Positions 1-9,585 of a stretch of 64,000 nucleotides of DNA are shown here, in pieces. The notes below the pieces were generated by a model, which worked only from the letters and a program-made list of their open reading frames with translations, searched no databases and was not told the origin of the DNA. The stretch comes from Kiloniellaceae bacterium (lineage in GTDB: Bacteria; Pseudomonadota; Alphaproteobacteria; Kiloniellales; J153). The stretch's first letter is position 1. Every line of letters starts with the position of its first letter. The DNA is taken from assembly GCA_021776095.1 (NCBI GenBank), contig JAJFGO010000053.1:25533-89532 (forward strand), given 5' to 3'. Made by a program: the position numbers and the translations under genes.

Positions 1-726
1 CGCCAGCGCGGCCGCCACGTCGCGCGATTTGAGGTATTGGGCTAGAAAGATCGCGGCCACCGTGTCCCCGGCGCCGTTCGGCATGGGGTCGAGCCTGAGA
101 TAGGGCGTGCGCACGCGCCAGGCGCCCGCGGCGCTGACCGCCAGCATCTCGATATCGTCCGCCGGTGTGGTCTCGACCTGCAGGCTGGTCAGCAAGACGA
201 TCTTCGGCCCCAGGGCGACGACCTGGCGGGCGGCGGCCAGGGCTTGCGCCAAGCTCGATATGGTCTGGCCGGTCAGGATCTCCAACTCGAAGCGGTTGGG
301 GGTGACGATATCGGCCCGGGGCAGGGCGCGGGCGCGAAAGTAGTCCGGCATGTCTGGGGCGACATAAAGCCCGCCGTCGTCGTCGCCCATGACCGGATCG
401 CAGGCAAAAAGCGCCGCCGGGTTGGCCCGGCGCACCTGGCGGACCGCCCGGTCGATGGCCGCGCCCATGGCCGCCCGCCCGATATAGCCGGACAGCACCG
501 CGTCGCAGGTGGCCAGGGCCCCGCGCGCCGCCAGGCCCTTGATCAGCTCCGCGATATGAGCGGCGCTGAAGTCCCGCCCGGTCCAGGCGCCATAGCCCTT
601 GTGATTGGAATACTGCACCGTATGCAGGGGCCAGACCTCCGCGCCCAGGCGCTGCAGGGCGAAGACGGCGGCCGAATTTCCCACGTGGCCGAAGGCGACA
701 TGGCTCTGAATCGACAGGATGTTCAC
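1..726 (-). CDS. pdxY: Pyridoxal kinase PdxY, C-terminus cut by the window edge
   Basis: This cytoplasmic kinase phosphorylates pyridoxal for PLP salvage. Reading leftward from a GTG at 726, the protein begins NILSIQSHVAFGHVGNSAA, the substrate-binding start of the PdxY/PdxK family, and continues through DAVLSGYIG and ACDPVMGDDDGG. The anion-hole and catalytic motif NGAGDTVAA is present, with the catalytic Asp at about residue 221. The frame is open to base 1, giving 242 codons against about 287 in E. coli PdxY, so only the last ~45 residues lie outside the window. No ATG fits, and the GTG lies directly before the conserved start. The gene diverges from the malyl-CoA gene at 833. Confidence 0.93.
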   Translation of the reverse strand, partial: MNILSIQSHVAFGHVGNSAAVFALQRLGAEVWPLHTVQYSNHKGYGAWTGRDFSAAHIAELIKGLAARGALATCDAVLSGYIGRAAMGAAIDRAVRQVRRANPAALFACDPVMGDDDGGLYVAPDMPDYFRARALPRADIVTPNRFELEILTGQTISSLAQALAAARQVVALGPKIVLLTSLQVETTPADDIEMLAVSAAGAWRVRTPYLRLDPMPNGAGDTVAAIFLAQYLKSRDVAAALA

Positions 727-832
727 TGGCGGGTAAGCCCCCTAAACCTATGATGGCCGCCACCTTGCCACAGGCGTGCCTTCGGTTATAGTCGCGCCCG
801 AAATTTGCGCCCGCGACAGAGGATCGAGAACC

Positions 833-1729
833 ATGGCCGCCACCGCCCGCCCGCGCCGCAGCGTGCTTTACATGCCCGGAGCCAACACCCGGGCCCTGGA
901 AAAGGGCCGCGGCCTGCCCGCCGATGCGCTGATCCTGGACCTGGAGGACGCCGTCGCCGCCGACGCCAAGGTCCAGGCGCGCGAGAACATTGTCCAGGCG
1001 CTCAGCCAGGGTGGTTACGGCCACCGCGAGATCGTGGTGCGCATCAACCCCCTGAACTCGCCCTGGGGCTACGCCGATCTGGCCGCCATGAGTAAAACCT
1101 CGGCCGACGCGATCCTCCTGCCCAAGGTGGAAAGCAACGACATGGTGCGCCAGGCCGAGACCGTGATGGTCGCCCAGGGTGCGCCGGATAGCATGACCAT
1201 CTGGGCCATGATGGAGACCCCGCTGGGCACGCTCCACGCCGAGGAGATCGCGTCCTCGACGCCGCGCCTGACCTGCTTCGTCATGGGCACCTCGGATCTG
1301 GCCAAGGATCTGCACGCCAGCCACACCCGCGACCGGGTTCCCATGGTGACCAGCCTGGGCCTGTGCCTGCTGGCGGCCCGCGCCTATCGCTTGGCGATCC
1401 TGGACGGGGTGCACCTTGACCTGCGCGACGACGAGGGCCTGGCTTACGCCTGCCGGCAGGGCCTTGAGCTCGGCTTCGACGGCAAGACCCTGATCCACCC
1501 GCGCACCATCGAGATCGCCAACGATATCTTCAAGCCGTCTCAGGACGAGGTCGAGTGGTCGCGCAAGATCATCACCGCGCACGCCGAGGCGGTCGCCCAG
1601 GGCAAGGGCGTCGCGGTGTTCGAAGGCAAGCTGATCGAAAACCTGCATGTCGAGAACGCGCAGCGGATCGTGGCCATGGACGAGCAGATCCGCCACAACG
1701 ACGCGGCCTTGGCCCAAGTGGCCGAGTGA
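833..1729 (+). CDS. mcl2: (3S)-malyl-CoA thioesterase / CitE-like CoA-ester lyase (Mcl2 type)
   Basis: This is an HpcH/HpaI-fold enzyme of 298 residues. It has the N-terminal RSVLYMPG phosphate/CoA segment, LILDLEDAV, the metal-binding Glu in MMETPLGTL, MGTSDLAKDL and the C-terminal GFDGKTLIHP. As I remember the family, these segments fit the Rhodobacter Mcl2 malyl-CoA thioesterase better than the Mcl1 lyase. Both act on malyl-CoA in the ethylmalonyl-CoA pathway. The ATG at 833 is chosen because a GAGG lies about 10 nt upstream and the conserved region starts soon after. The stop overlaps a possible GTG of the next gene, a mesaconyl-CoA hydratase, which supports the pathway. Exact substrate (lyase or thioesterase) is inference. 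Confidence 0.85.
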   Translation: MAATARPRRSVLYMPGANTRALEKGRGLPADALILDLEDAVAADAKVQARENIVQALSQGGYGHREIVVRINPLNSPWGYADLAAMSKTSADAILLPKVESNDMVRQAETVMVAQGAPDSMTIWAMMETPLGTLHAEEIASSTPRLTCFVMGTSDLAKDLHASHTRDRVPMVTSLGLCLLAARAYRLAILDGVHLDLRDDEGLAYACRQGLELGFDGKTLIHPRTIEIANDIFKPSQDEVEWSRKIITAHAEAVAQGKGVAVFEGKLIENLHVENAQRIVAMDEQIRHNDAALAQVAE

Positions 1730-1734
1730 CGGCG

Positions 1735-2784
1735 GTGAAGACGGCGCGGGGCAACTTCTTCGAAGACTTCAGTGCCGGCCAAGTTCTGCGCCATGCCACG
1801 CAGCGCACGGCGACGGCGGGCGATCAGGCGCTCTATACTGCGCTGACCGGCACCCGCTTCGCGGTTCAGTCCTCCGATACCTTCGCCCGCGCCCTCGGCC
1901 TGCCGGGGGCGCCGCTGGACGACGTGCTGGTCTTCAACATGGTCTTCGGCAAGACCGTGCCCGACATTTCGCTCAACGCGGTCGCCAACCTGGGCTATGC
2001 CTCCTGCGTGTTCGGCGCGCCGGTCTATCCCGGGGATACGCTCGGTGCGTCCAGCACGGTAATCGGCCTCAAGGAAAACTCCAACGGTAAGACCGGCGTG
2101 GTCACGGTGCGCTCGACCGGGGTCAATCAGGACGGCGCGAGCGTGCTCGATTACATCCGCTGGGTCATGGTCAACAAGCGCGACCCCGCCGCGCCCGCGC
2201 CCGATCCGGTCACGCCGGATTTGCCGGACTCGGTACCGGCCGAGGCTCTGACGGTGCCGCCGGGCCTGGACCTTTCCAATTACGACACAGACCTGGCGGG
2301 ATCCGCGCATCTCTGGGACGACTACGAAGCGGGCGAATGCATCGATCATGCGGACGGCATGACCCTGGAAGAGGCCGAGCATCAGATGGCGACGCGCCTC
2401 TATCAGAACACCGCGCGGGTCCATTTCGATCTGCACGGGGTCAAGGGCGGCCGCTTCGGCCGGCGCATCGTCTATGGCGGCCACATCATCTCGCTGGCCC
2501 GCGCGCTCAGCTTCAACGGCCTGGCCAATGCGTTTTATATCGCCGCCATCAACGGTGGCCGGCACACCGCGCCCAGCTTCGCCGGCGACACGATTTACGC
2601 CTGGTCCGAGGTTGTGGAGAAGATCGCCCTGCCCGGGCGCAGCGACCTGGGCGCGCTGCGCTTGCGCACCCGCGCCGCCAAGGATCACCCTTGCGCCGAT
2701 TTCCCGCGACAGGGCGCCGACGGCAAACCGCACCCGGCGGTGGTGCTGGAGCTTGACTACACGGTGCTGATGCCCCGACGTTAG
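1735..2784 (+). CDS. mch: Mesaconyl-CoA hydratase (beta-methylmalyl-CoA dehydratase)
   Basis: This double-hotdog MaoC-family enzyme of 349 residues interconverts mesaconyl-CoA and beta-methylmalyl-CoA in the ethylmalonyl-CoA pathway for acetyl-CoA assimilation. Diagnostic segments are GNFFEDF at the N-terminus, FGKTVPDISLNAVANLGYA, PVYPGDTL, IGLKENSNG and the C-terminal hotdog region RIVYGGHIISLARAL. The length matches the roughly 343-residue Rhodobacter enzyme. Start is uncertain between GTG at 1735, which puts Met-Lys-Thr as I remember it in homologues, and GTG at 1726, which overlaps the previous stop as GTGA. The gene is translationally linked to the Mcl2-type gene upstream, and the fusion gene follows 5 nt after its stop. 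Confidence 0.9.
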   Translation: MKTARGNFFEDFSAGQVLRHATQRTATAGDQALYTALTGTRFAVQSSDTFARALGLPGAPLDDVLVFNMVFGKTVPDISLNAVANLGYASCVFGAPVYPGDTLGASSTVIGLKENSNGKTGVVTVRSTGVNQDGASVLDYIRWVMVNKRDPAAPAPDPVTPDLPDSVPAEALTVPPGLDLSNYDTDLAGSAHLWDDYEAGECIDHADGMTLEEAEHQMATRLYQNTARVHFDLHGVKGGRFGRRIVYGGHIISLARALSFNGLANAFYIAAINGGRHTAPSFAGDTIYAWSEVVEKIALPGRSDLGALRLRTRAAKDHPCADFPRQGADGKPHPAVVLELDYTVLMPRR

Positions 2785-2789
2785 GCGGC

Positions 2790-5700
2790 ATGAGCCAGAC
2801 AACAACCAAGACCACCGAGGCGGCCGGCCTCGATACCGCCGCCGCCGAGGCCGTGCTGCACCGCCTTTACGGGATCTCGGGAACCGCCGGCGCGCTGGTC
2901 GGGGAGCTTGACCGTAACTTCCTGATCTCGCTCGAGGGCGCGCCGCGCTACGTCCTCAAGATTTACCACGCCGAGGCCGAGGCGCCGGTGCTGGATTTCC
3001 AGAACCGCGCCCTGGATCATGTCTTGTCCCAAGATCCGGACCTGCCGGTGCCGCGGCCCCTGGCCGACCTGGAGGGACGGGAACTTTCCAGCACGGGTCT
3101 GGCCGATGGCTCGACCCGTTTCGTCCGCCTGCTCGCCTACCTGCCCGGCCGGCTCATGGGCGAAATGCGGCCCTATTCACTGCGACTCTTGCGCTCCCTC
3201 GGCGCCTATCTCGGGCGCCTCGATCGCGCCTTGGCCACCTTCGCGCACCCGGCCATGGACCGGGATTTCCTCTGGCCCCTGACCAACGCACCCCGGCACT
3301 GCGAATTGCTGGTCCATATCGCCGATTCCGAGCAGCGCGCGCTCGCCACCTCGGCGCTGGATCGCTTTGACGCGGACGTCGCGCCCCGCTTGGCCACCTT
3401 GCGCCGCCAGGTCGTGCATCACGACGCCAACGAATGGAATGTGCTGGTCGACCCGCAAGGCGACTGCGCCGGCGTGTTCGATTTCGGTGATATGGCGGCG
3501 CAGCCGCTGGTGGCCGAGGTCGCCGTCGCCTGCGCCTATGGCATGATGGCCCAGGCCGACCCGCTCCGGGCCATGCGGGCCCTGGTGGCCGGATATCACC
3601 AGGTCAATCCGCTGAGCGACGACGAGATCGCGCTGATCCCGACCCTGGCGCGCACCCGCCTGGCCCAGAGCCTGTGCATGGCGGCCTGGCAGCACAGCCG
3701 CGAGCCCGGCAACGATTACCTGCTGGTCAGCCGAAACGACGCTTTCGGTCTGTTGCGCCAGATGGCTGGATTCAACGAGCGCTTTGTCCACTATGCCTTG
3801 CGCGATGCCTGCGGCTTGCCGGCGATGTCTGCGACGCGGCGGGTCCTCAATTGGTTGGCCTCGGGCGCCGAGCCTGGGCCGGTCTGCCGCTACGATCTGG
3901 CCCGTGAGCCGGTCTTGGTCTTCGACTGGGCCGAAGATAGCGACGAGCTTGAAGAGCTCGAGGGGCCGCCCGACAGGGAAACGCAGAGCGCGCAACTCTT
4001 CGCCCGCCTGCGCGCGGCCGGCGCCGTTGCCGGAATCGGTCGTTACCGCGAGCCGCGCACCCTCTATCGCACCGAGATGTTCGAGACCGCGAACCCCAAC
4101 GAGCGGCGCACCGTTCACCTGGGCATCGACGTCTTCATCGAAGCGGGCGAAGAAATTCTGGCGCCGCTCGATGGCCGGGTGCATCTGATCGCCAACAATG
4201 AGGGCGAAGGCGACTACGGCCCGGTGGTCATCCTCGAGCACCGAACGCCCGGCGGCGACGCATTCTATACGCTCTATGGTCACCTCGCGCTCGATACGCT
4301 GAATCACCGAAAGGCCGGCGAGCCGGTGAAGCGGGGCGAGGTCATCGGCTGGATCGGCACGCCGCCGACCAACGGCAACTGGATCCCGCACCTGCATTTT
4401 CAGCTCTTCACCGATTTGCTGGATCGCGGCGCCCATATCGAAGGCGTCGTGCGCCGCAGCGAGATCGATGTCTGGGAAGGCATCAGCCCGAACCCGAACG
4501 TCATACTTGGAATTCGCCAAGACTGCGAGGCGCGCCTGCCGCGCGATAATGACGACTTGCTGGCGCAGCGCCGCCTTCACCTCGGCCCTTCGCTGTCCGT
4601 CTCCTACGCCGCGCCTTTGAAGATCGTGGGCGGCCGGGGGCAGTTCTTGATCGACGAGCGCGGCGAGTCCTATCTCGACATGGTCAACAACGTGGCCCAC
4701 GTCGGACACTGTCACCCGCGCGTGGTTGCCGCCGGCCAGGCGCAGATGGCTGCCCTCAACACCAACACCCGTTATCTGCACGACAACATTGTGGACTTCG
4801 CGCGCGCCCTGACCGCGACCCTGCCGCCACCGCTCAGCGTCTGTTTCTTCGTGAACTCCGGCAGTGAGGCCAATGATCTCGCCCGCCGCCTGGCCCGCAC
4901 CCGCACCGGCGCGAGCGACACCCTGGTGGTCGACGTCGCCTATCACGGCAATCTGTCGTCGCTGATCGATATCAGCCCCTACAAGTATGACGGACCGGGC
5001 GGCAAGGGCCGGCCGCCGGGAACCTGGGTCTGCGAAATGCCGGATGGTTTTCGCGGCCGACTCAAGTACGGCGAAGCGGAACTCGGCCGCCGCTATGCCG
5101 AGTCCGTCGGCGCGCAGCTTGAGGCCTTGTCGGCCGAGGGCCGCCGGCCGGCCGCCTTCTTTTGCGAATCGATTCTATCGTGCGGTGGCCAGATCGTGCT
5201 GCCCGATGGCTATCTGGAGTCCGCCTACACCCAGGTGCGCGCCGCCGGCGGGGTTTGTGTCGCGGACGAGGTGCAGGTCGGGTTCGGCCGGGTCGGCAGC
5301 CACATGTGGGCCTTCGAGACACAGGGCGTGGTGCCCGATATCGTCACCCTGGGTAAACCGATCGGCAACGGCCATCCCCTGGCGGCGGTGGTGACCACGC
5401 CCGCCATCGCCCAGGCCTTCGCGTCCGGCATGGAGTATTTCAACACCTTCGGCGGCAATCCGGTTTCCTGTGCCATCGGCCTCGAGGTGCTGGAGGTGCT
5501 GCGCGACGAGCGGCTGCAGGCGAACGCGCTCAGGGTCGGGGACCGCATGCTGCACGGCCTGCGCGGCTTACAGGCGCGCTATCCCCTGATCGGCGACGTG
5601 CGCGGGCTTGGCCTGTTCCTGGGTTTCGAGTTGGTGCGCGATGGCGCGACACTGGAGCCCGCCGCCGCCGAGGCGAAGCAACTCGTGGAGGCCATGAAGG

Positions 5701-5834
5701 CGCGGCGCATCCTGCTGTCGATCGACGGGCCGCTTTACAATGTTATCAAAATCAAGCCGCCGCTGGTCTTCAACCAAGACGATTGCGACCGATTCCTAAA
5801 CGCACTCGACGAGGTCTTAACCGAGATCGGATAG
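2790..5834 (+). CDS. Three-domain fusion: APH-type kinase, M23 peptidase domain, class III aminotransferase-fold (phospho-lyase-like)
   Basis: This is a 1014-residue protein without a signal peptide. Residues ~30-340 form an aminoglycoside-phosphotransferase-fold kinase with [10 protein letters not shown] (catalytic Asp212, Asn217) and FDFGD (metal Asp231). Residues ~435-545 form an M23/LytM domain with the zinc motifs HLGID (His443, Asp447) and HLHF (His534, His536). Residues ~590-1014 form a class III PLP enzyme with [18 protein letters not shown] and the PLP lysine at 856 in TLGKPIGNG. In animals, separate kinases of this type (hydroxylysine kinase) work with aminotransferase-fold phospho-lyases on amino-alcohol phosphates. 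I infer a kinase plus phospho-lyase acting on an amino alcohol; the substrate is unknown. This is not an antibiotic-resistance gene. Confidence 0.88.
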   Translation: MSQTTTKTTEAAGLDTAAAEAVLHRLYGISGTAGALVGELDRNFLISLEGAPRYVLKIYHAEAEAPVLDFQNRALDHVLSQDPDLPVPRPLADLEGRELSSTGLADGSTRFVRLLAYLPGRLMGEMRPYSLRLLRSLGAYLGRLDRALATFAHPAMDRDFLWPLTNAPRHCELLVHIADSEQRALATSALDRFDADVAPRLATLRRQVVHHDANEWNVLVDPQGDCAGVFDFGDMAAQPLVAEVAVACAYGMMAQADPLRAMRALVAGYHQVNPLSDDEIALIPTLARTRLAQSLCMAAWQHSREPGNDYLLVSRNDAFGLLRQMAGFNERFVHYALRDACGLPAMSATRRVLNWLASGAEPGPVCRYDLAREPVLVFDWAEDSDELEELEGPPDRETQSAQLFARLRAAGAVAGIGRYREPRTLYRTEMFETANPNERRTVHLGIDVFIEAGEEILAPLDGRVHLIANNEGEGDYGPVVILEHRTPGGDAFYTLYGHLALDTLNHRKAGEPVKRGEVIGWIGTPPTNGNWIPHLHFQLFTDLLDRGAHIEGVVRRSEIDVWEGISPNPNVILGIRQDCEARLPRDNDDLLAQRRLHLGPSLSVSYAAPLKIVGGRGQFLIDERGESYLDMVNNVAHVGHCHPRVVAAGQAQMAALNTNTRYLHDNIVDFARALTATLPPPLSVCFFVNSGSEANDLARRLARTRTGASDTLVVDVAYHGNLSSLIDISPYKYDGPGGKGRPPGTWVCEMPDGFRGRLKYGEAELGRRYAESVGAQLEALSAEGRRPAAFFCESILSCGGQIVLPDGYLESAYTQVRAAGGVCVADEVQVGFGRVGSHMWAFETQGVVPDIVTLGKPIGNGHPLAAVVTTPAIAQAFASGMEYFNTFGGNPVSCAIGLEVLEVLRDERLQANALRVGDRMLHGLRGLQARYPLIGDVRGLGLFLGFELVRDGATLEPAAAEAKQLVEAMKARRILLSIDGPLYNVIKIKPPLVFNQDDCDRFLNALDEVLTEIG

Positions 5835-5891
5835 GCCACGGCGTGATCCCGGCCGCGGCACGCCGTTTCGCGAAGGTTTCGGGGCGTGGCG

Positions 5892-5920
5892 TTGACTTAT
5901 GCTGCATTGCGAAGTACATC
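5892..5920 (+). promoter_or_regulatory. Possible sigma-70 promoter for sdhCDAB
   Basis: TTGACT at 5892-5897 is followed after 17 nt by TACATC at 5915-5920, about 80 nt before sdhC. The -35 box is good and the -10 box weak. The 167-nt spacer before sdhC holds no other gene that I can support. Confidence 0.3.
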
Positions 5921-6001
5921 AGGGCGTTGCGGTGGGGACCCATGCGAATCCCTTGGGTTCGTTCGCTTTCCCGCTTTTCGCCGCCGCGGTGGAGCTACCT
6001 C

Positions 6002-6397
6002 ATGAGCGTCCAAAACCGGCCACTGTCGCCTCATCTGCAAGTTTACCGGCCGCAGATGACTTCGGTCCTCTCGATCGTCCACCGCTTGACCGGTGTGGCC
6101 CTGACGGCCGGGTCTTTGTTGTTCGTGTATTGGTTGGTCGCCGCCGCCACTGGGGCCGAGGCCTATGAAACCGCGCGCGACCTGATCGGCTCTTGGTTCG
6201 GCCGCCTGTTGTTGTTCGGCTGGACGGTGGCGCTGTTCTATCATCTTTGCAACGGCATCCGGCACCTGTTTTGGGATGCCGGCCTCGGATACGAACTGTC
6301 CACCGCCCAGCGCAGCGGCCTGGTCGTGCTGGCCGGCACGGTGGTTCTGACCTTGGTGGCCTGGATCGCCGGATACGCCGCCATGGGGGCGCTGTAA
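6002..6397 (+). CDS. sdhC: Succinate dehydrogenase cytochrome b556 subunit
   Basis: This membrane anchor subunit of complex II (131 residues, three predicted transmembrane helices) helps bind haem b and ubiquinone. It begins with the family signature NRPLSPHLQVYRPQMTSVLS, followed by IVHRLTGVAL. The later HLCNGIRHLFWD carries the haem-ligand histidine region. The ATG at 6002 is chosen because this signature starts right after it and GGAG lies about 10 nt upstream. An in-frame ATG at 5942 would add an unconserved 20-residue leader. sdhD follows directly (TAAATG). Confidence 0.96.
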   Translation: MSVQNRPLSPHLQVYRPQMTSVLSIVHRLTGVALTAGSLLFVYWLVAAATGAEAYETARDLIGSWFGRLLLFGWTVALFYHLCNGIRHLFWDAGLGYELSTAQRSGLVVLAGTVVLTLVAWIAGYAAMGAL

Positions 6398-6778
6398 ATG
6401 TCGCTACGCAGCCCACTTGGCCGGGCCAAGGGCCTGGGTTCGGCGCACGAAGGGACCGGCCATTGGTGGATCCAGCGCCTAACCTCGATCGCGCTGGTGC
6501 CGCTTACGCTCTGGTTCGTCGCCTCCGTCGTCGCCATGGCCGGCGCGGACTATTTCGCCATCCAGGAATGGTTGAGCTCGCCGGTCGTTGCCGGCATTTT
6601 GATCCTGTTTCTGGTCGCGGGCTTCTATCACGGCGCGCTGGGCATGCAGGTGGTGATCGAGGACTACGTGCATCATGAGGGCGCCAAGATTGCGGGCCTC
6701 ATGATCGTCAATGGATTGTCCCTGGTCTTGGGATTGGCCGGCGTCTTGGCCATCCTAAGCGTGCTCTTCAAGGCTTAA
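6398..6778 (+). CDS. sdhD: Succinate dehydrogenase hydrophobic membrane anchor subunit
   Basis: This is the second membrane anchor of complex II, 126 residues with three hydrophobic helices. GHWWIQRLTSIALVPL precedes helix 1, and FYHGALGMQVVIEDYVH holds the likely haem-ligand histidine and the quinone-side residues. The ATG abuts the sdhC stop, and sdhA starts 27 nt downstream with its own AAGGAG. Together with SdhC it anchors the SdhAB catalytic dimer to the inner membrane. Confidence 0.95.
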   Translation: MSLRSPLGRAKGLGSAHEGTGHWWIQRLTSIALVPLTLWFVASVVAMAGADYFAIQEWLSSPVVAGILILFLVAGFYHGALGMQVVIEDYVHHEGAKIAGLMIVNGLSLVLGLAGVLAILSVLFKA

Positions 6779-6805
6779 GCTTCGCGCAAGGAGCAAGACT
6801 GGCAG

Positions 6806-8590
6806 ATGACCAAGTCCTACGAGATTGTCGATCACACTCACGATGTCGTTGTCGTCGGCGCCGGCGGCGCGGGCCTGCGCGCGACCCTCGGCCTGGCCGA
6901 AGCCGGGCTGAAAACCGCCTGTATCTCCAAGGTCTTTCCGACCCGCAGCCACACGGTCGCCGCCCAGGGCGGCATTTCCGCCTCGCTCGGCAACATGGGC
7001 GAGGACGATTGGCGCTGGCACGCCTACGACACGGTCAAGGGCTCCGACTGGTTGGGCGATCAGGACGCGATCGAGTACATGACCAAGGAGGCGCCGGCCG
7101 CCGTGGTCGAGTTGGAGCACTATGGCGTGCCCTTCAGCCGGACCGAGACGGGCAAGATCTATCAGCGCCCCTTCGGCGGCATGACCACGAAATTCGGCGA
7201 AGGCATCGCGCAGCGCACCTGTGCCGCCGCCGACCGCACAGGCCATGCCATCCTGCACACGCTCTATCAGCAAAGCCTGCGCAACAACGCCGAGTTCTTT
7301 ATCGAGTATTTTGCCATCGATTTGATGATGGAGGACGGCGCCTGCCGCGGCGTGGTCGCTTGGAACCTGGACGACGGCACGATCCACCGCTTCCGGGCCA
7401 AGATGGTGATCCTGGCGACTGGCGGCTATGGTCGGGCCTATTTCTCCTGCACCGGGGCGCATACCTGCACCGGCGACGGCGCCGGCATGGCCTTGCGCGC
7501 CGGCCTGCCCCTGCAGGACATGGAATTCGTGCAATTCCACCCGACCGGAATCTACGGCGCTGGCTGCCTGATCACCGAAGGGGTGCGCGGCGAGGGCGGC
7601 TACTTGACCAATTCCGAAGGCGAACGCTTCATGGAGCGCTATGCGCCCAGCGCCAAGGACCTGGCCAGCCGCGATGTGGTCAGCCGCTCCATGACCGTCG
7701 AGATCCGCGAGGGACGCGGCGTCGGCGCGGGTAAGGACCACATCCATTTGCACATCGAGCATCTGGACCCGAATCTGGTTCACGAACGCCTGCCCGGCAT
7801 TTCGGAATCGGCGCGCATCTTCGCCGGGGTCGACGTGACCAAGGAGCCGATCCCGGTCCTGCCTACCTGTCACTACAACATGGGCGGCGTGCCGTCGCTT
7901 TATAGCGGCGAGGCGGTCACCATGAACGGCAAGGGCGAGGAGGTCGTGTCCGGCCTCATGGCGGCCGGCGAGGCGGCCTGCGTCTCGGTTCACGGCGCTA
8001 ATCGCCTGGGCTCCAACTCGCTGCTCGACCTGGTGGTCTTCGGCCGCGCCGCGGCCATACGCTGCGCCGAGATCATCAAGCCGGGCGAGACCCATTCGCC
8101 CCTGCCGCGCGACGCCGACGAACTGGCCCTCAGCCGCCTGGACGCCATGCGCCACGCCAACGGCGGCACGCCGACCGCCATGTTGCGCGACGAGATGCAG
8201 CGCGCCATGCAAGATCACGCGGCGGTGTTCCGCACCGGCGAATCCCTGGACGAGGGGGTCGGGAAACTGCAGGGGGCCTGGCAGAAGCGCGGCGACATCG
8301 CGGTCAGCGACCGTTCGATGATCTGGAATTCGGATTTGGTCGAGACTTTGGAACTCGACAACCTGATGTACCAATCGCTCACCACCATGACCTCGGCGGC
8401 GAACCGCGAGGAAAGCCGGGGCGCGCACGCCCGCGAGGACTTTCCGGACCGCGACGACGAAAAGTGGATGAAGCACACGCTGTCCTGGTGCGACGAGTCC
8501 GGCAAGGTCGAGTTCGCCTACCGCGACGTCCACCTGCAGCCCATGACCAACGAGGTTCAGTCTTTCCCGCCCAAGGCGCGGGTGTATTGA
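6806..8590 (+). CDS. sdhA: Succinate dehydrogenase flavoprotein subunit
   Basis: This catalytic subunit oxidises succinate to fumarate and carries covalent FAD. It is 594 residues, the usual length. The Rossmann motif [13 protein letters not shown] is at residues 14-26. The FAD-linking His49 is in [32 protein letters not shown] covers the dicarboxylate region, and [18 protein letters not shown] is the C-terminal FAD motif. The start at 6806 has AAGGAG upstream. The 107-nt gap to sdhB is longer than the other gaps in the operon and holds a palindromic repeat. Confidence 0.98.
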   Translation: MTKSYEIVDHTHDVVVVGAGGAGLRATLGLAEAGLKTACISKVFPTRSHTVAAQGGISASLGNMGEDDWRWHAYDTVKGSDWLGDQDAIEYMTKEAPAAVVELEHYGVPFSRTETGKIYQRPFGGMTTKFGEGIAQRTCAAADRTGHAILHTLYQQSLRNNAEFFIEYFAIDLMMEDGACRGVVAWNLDDGTIHRFRAKMVILATGGYGRAYFSCTGAHTCTGDGAGMALRAGLPLQDMEFVQFHPTGIYGAGCLITEGVRGEGGYLTNSEGERFMERYAPSAKDLASRDVVSRSMTVEIREGRGVGAGKDHIHLHIEHLDPNLVHERLPGISESARIFAGVDVTKEPIPVLPTCHYNMGGVPSLYSGEAVTMNGKGEEVVSGLMAAGEAACVSVHGANRLGSNSLLDLVVFGRAAAIRCAEIIKPGETHSPLPRDADELALSRLDAMRHANGGTPTAMLRDEMQRAMQDHAAVFRTGESLDEGVGKLQGAWQKRGDIAVSDRSMIWNSDLVETLELDNLMYQSLTTMTSAANREESRGAHAREDFPDRDDEKWMKHTLSWCDESGKVEFAYRDVHLQPMTNEVQSFPPKARVY

Positions 8591-8613
8591 GGTTTGGCCG
8601 CCGGCCCTCGTGT

Positions 8614-8656
8614 TTCGACAGGCTCAACATGAGGACCTCATCCTGAGCCTGTCGAA
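8614..8656. repeat. Palindromic intergenic repeat between sdhA and sdhB
   Basis: Two 21-nt arms, 8614-8634 and 8636-8656, are reverse complements at 19 positions around a single-base loop. The outer arms read TTCGACAGGCTCA and TGAGCCTGTCGAA. This core is, from memory, a common dispersed palindrome in alphaproteobacterial intergenic DNA. In the sdh transcript it would fold into a long hairpin between sdhA and sdhB. I found no second copy in this window. Confidence 0.8.
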
Positions 8657-8697
8657 GGATAAGGCCCCGGTTCGGGCGATAGGATAGAGCGAGAGTT

Positions 8698-9477
8698 ATG
8701 GTCGAATTCAATCTTCCGAAGAACTCGCGGGTCACCGGCGGCAAAACCCATGCCGCGCCGGCCGGCGCCAAGAACCTGCGCAACTTTAAGGTCTACCGCT
8801 GGAATCCGGACGACGGGCAGAACCCCAGCGTCGATACCTATCAGGTCGACCTGGATACCTGCGGCCCCATGGTTCTGGACGCGCTGACCAAGATCAAGAA
8901 CGAGGTCGACCCGACCCTAACCTTCCGCCGGTCTTGCCGCGAAGGCGTGTGCGGCTCCTGCGCCCTGAACATCGACGGCACCAATACCCTGGCCTGCACC
9001 AAGTTCATCAGCGAGGTCAGCGGCGACGTGAAGGTCTATCCCCTGCCGCACATGCCGGTGGTCAAGGATCTGGTGCCTGATTTGACCCAGGCCTATGCGC
9101 AGTACACCTCGATCGAGCCCTGGCTTAAGGCGACCACCCCGGCGCCCGAGCGCGAGCGCCTGCAAACTCCCGAGGAACGCGCCAAGCTCGACGGCCTGTG
9201 GGAATGTATCCTGTGCTTTTCCTGCACCACCTCGTGCCCCAGCTATTGGTGGAACAGCGACCGCTACCTGGGGCCTGCTGTCCTCTTGCAGGCCTATCGC
9301 TGGATCGCCGACAGCCGCGACGAGGCGACCGGCGAGCGCCTGGACGACCTGGAAGATCCCTTCCGGTTGTATCGCTGCCATACCATCATGAATTGCACCA
9401 AGACTTGCCCCAAGAGCCTGAACCCGGCCAAAGCAATCGGCGAGATCAAAAAACTCATGGTCGCGCGCACGGTGTGA
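8698..9477 (+). CDS. sdhB: Succinate dehydrogenase iron-sulfur subunit
   Basis: This subunit passes electrons from FAD to ubiquinone through three clusters. It is 259 residues. The [2Fe-2S] cysteines are 80, 85, 88 and 100 ([10 protein letters not shown] and TLAC). The C-terminal half has [34 protein letters not shown] and the related cysteines for the [4Fe-4S] and [3Fe-4S] clusters. It ends the sdhCDAB operon and is separated from sdhA by the palindromic repeat. Confidence 0.98.
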   Translation: MVEFNLPKNSRVTGGKTHAAPAGAKNLRNFKVYRWNPDDGQNPSVDTYQVDLDTCGPMVLDALTKIKNEVDPTLTFRRSCREGVCGSCALNIDGTNTLACTKFISEVSGDVKVYPLPHMPVVKDLVPDLTQAYAQYTSIEPWLKATTPAPERERLQTPEERAKLDGLWECILCFSCTTSCPSYWWNSDRYLGPAVLLQAYRWIADSRDEATGERLDDLEDPFRLYRCHTIMNCTKTCPKSLNPAKAIGEIKKLMVARTV

Positions 9478-9585
9478 ATCGGCGCTGGGCGTGCCGCCGC
9501 CCGGCTCCGCTCGAACGGCCTTTCCCCTGCCGGTTTCCCCTGCTTTCATGGCCGCGCGACGGTTTCACGCCGATAGGGGGCCGCC

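Noticed and set aside
3414..3485. Aminoglycoside phosphotransferase motifs suggesting drug resistance
   Set aside because: The kinase is part of a fusion with a PLP enzyme; the family includes many metabolite kinases and no resistance context is present.
5942..6001. Longer sdhC starting at ATG 5942
   Set aside because: The added residues are unlike the family, which starts at the conserved NRPLSPHLQVY segment after ATG 6002.
6755..8533. A 592-codon open frame antisense to sdhA
   Set aside because: It mirrors the third-codon-position bias of sdhA in GC-rich DNA; no family motif, and a similar long mirror frame lies opposite other real genes (for example 36105-37778 opposite lpd and 3177-4946 opposite the fusion gene).
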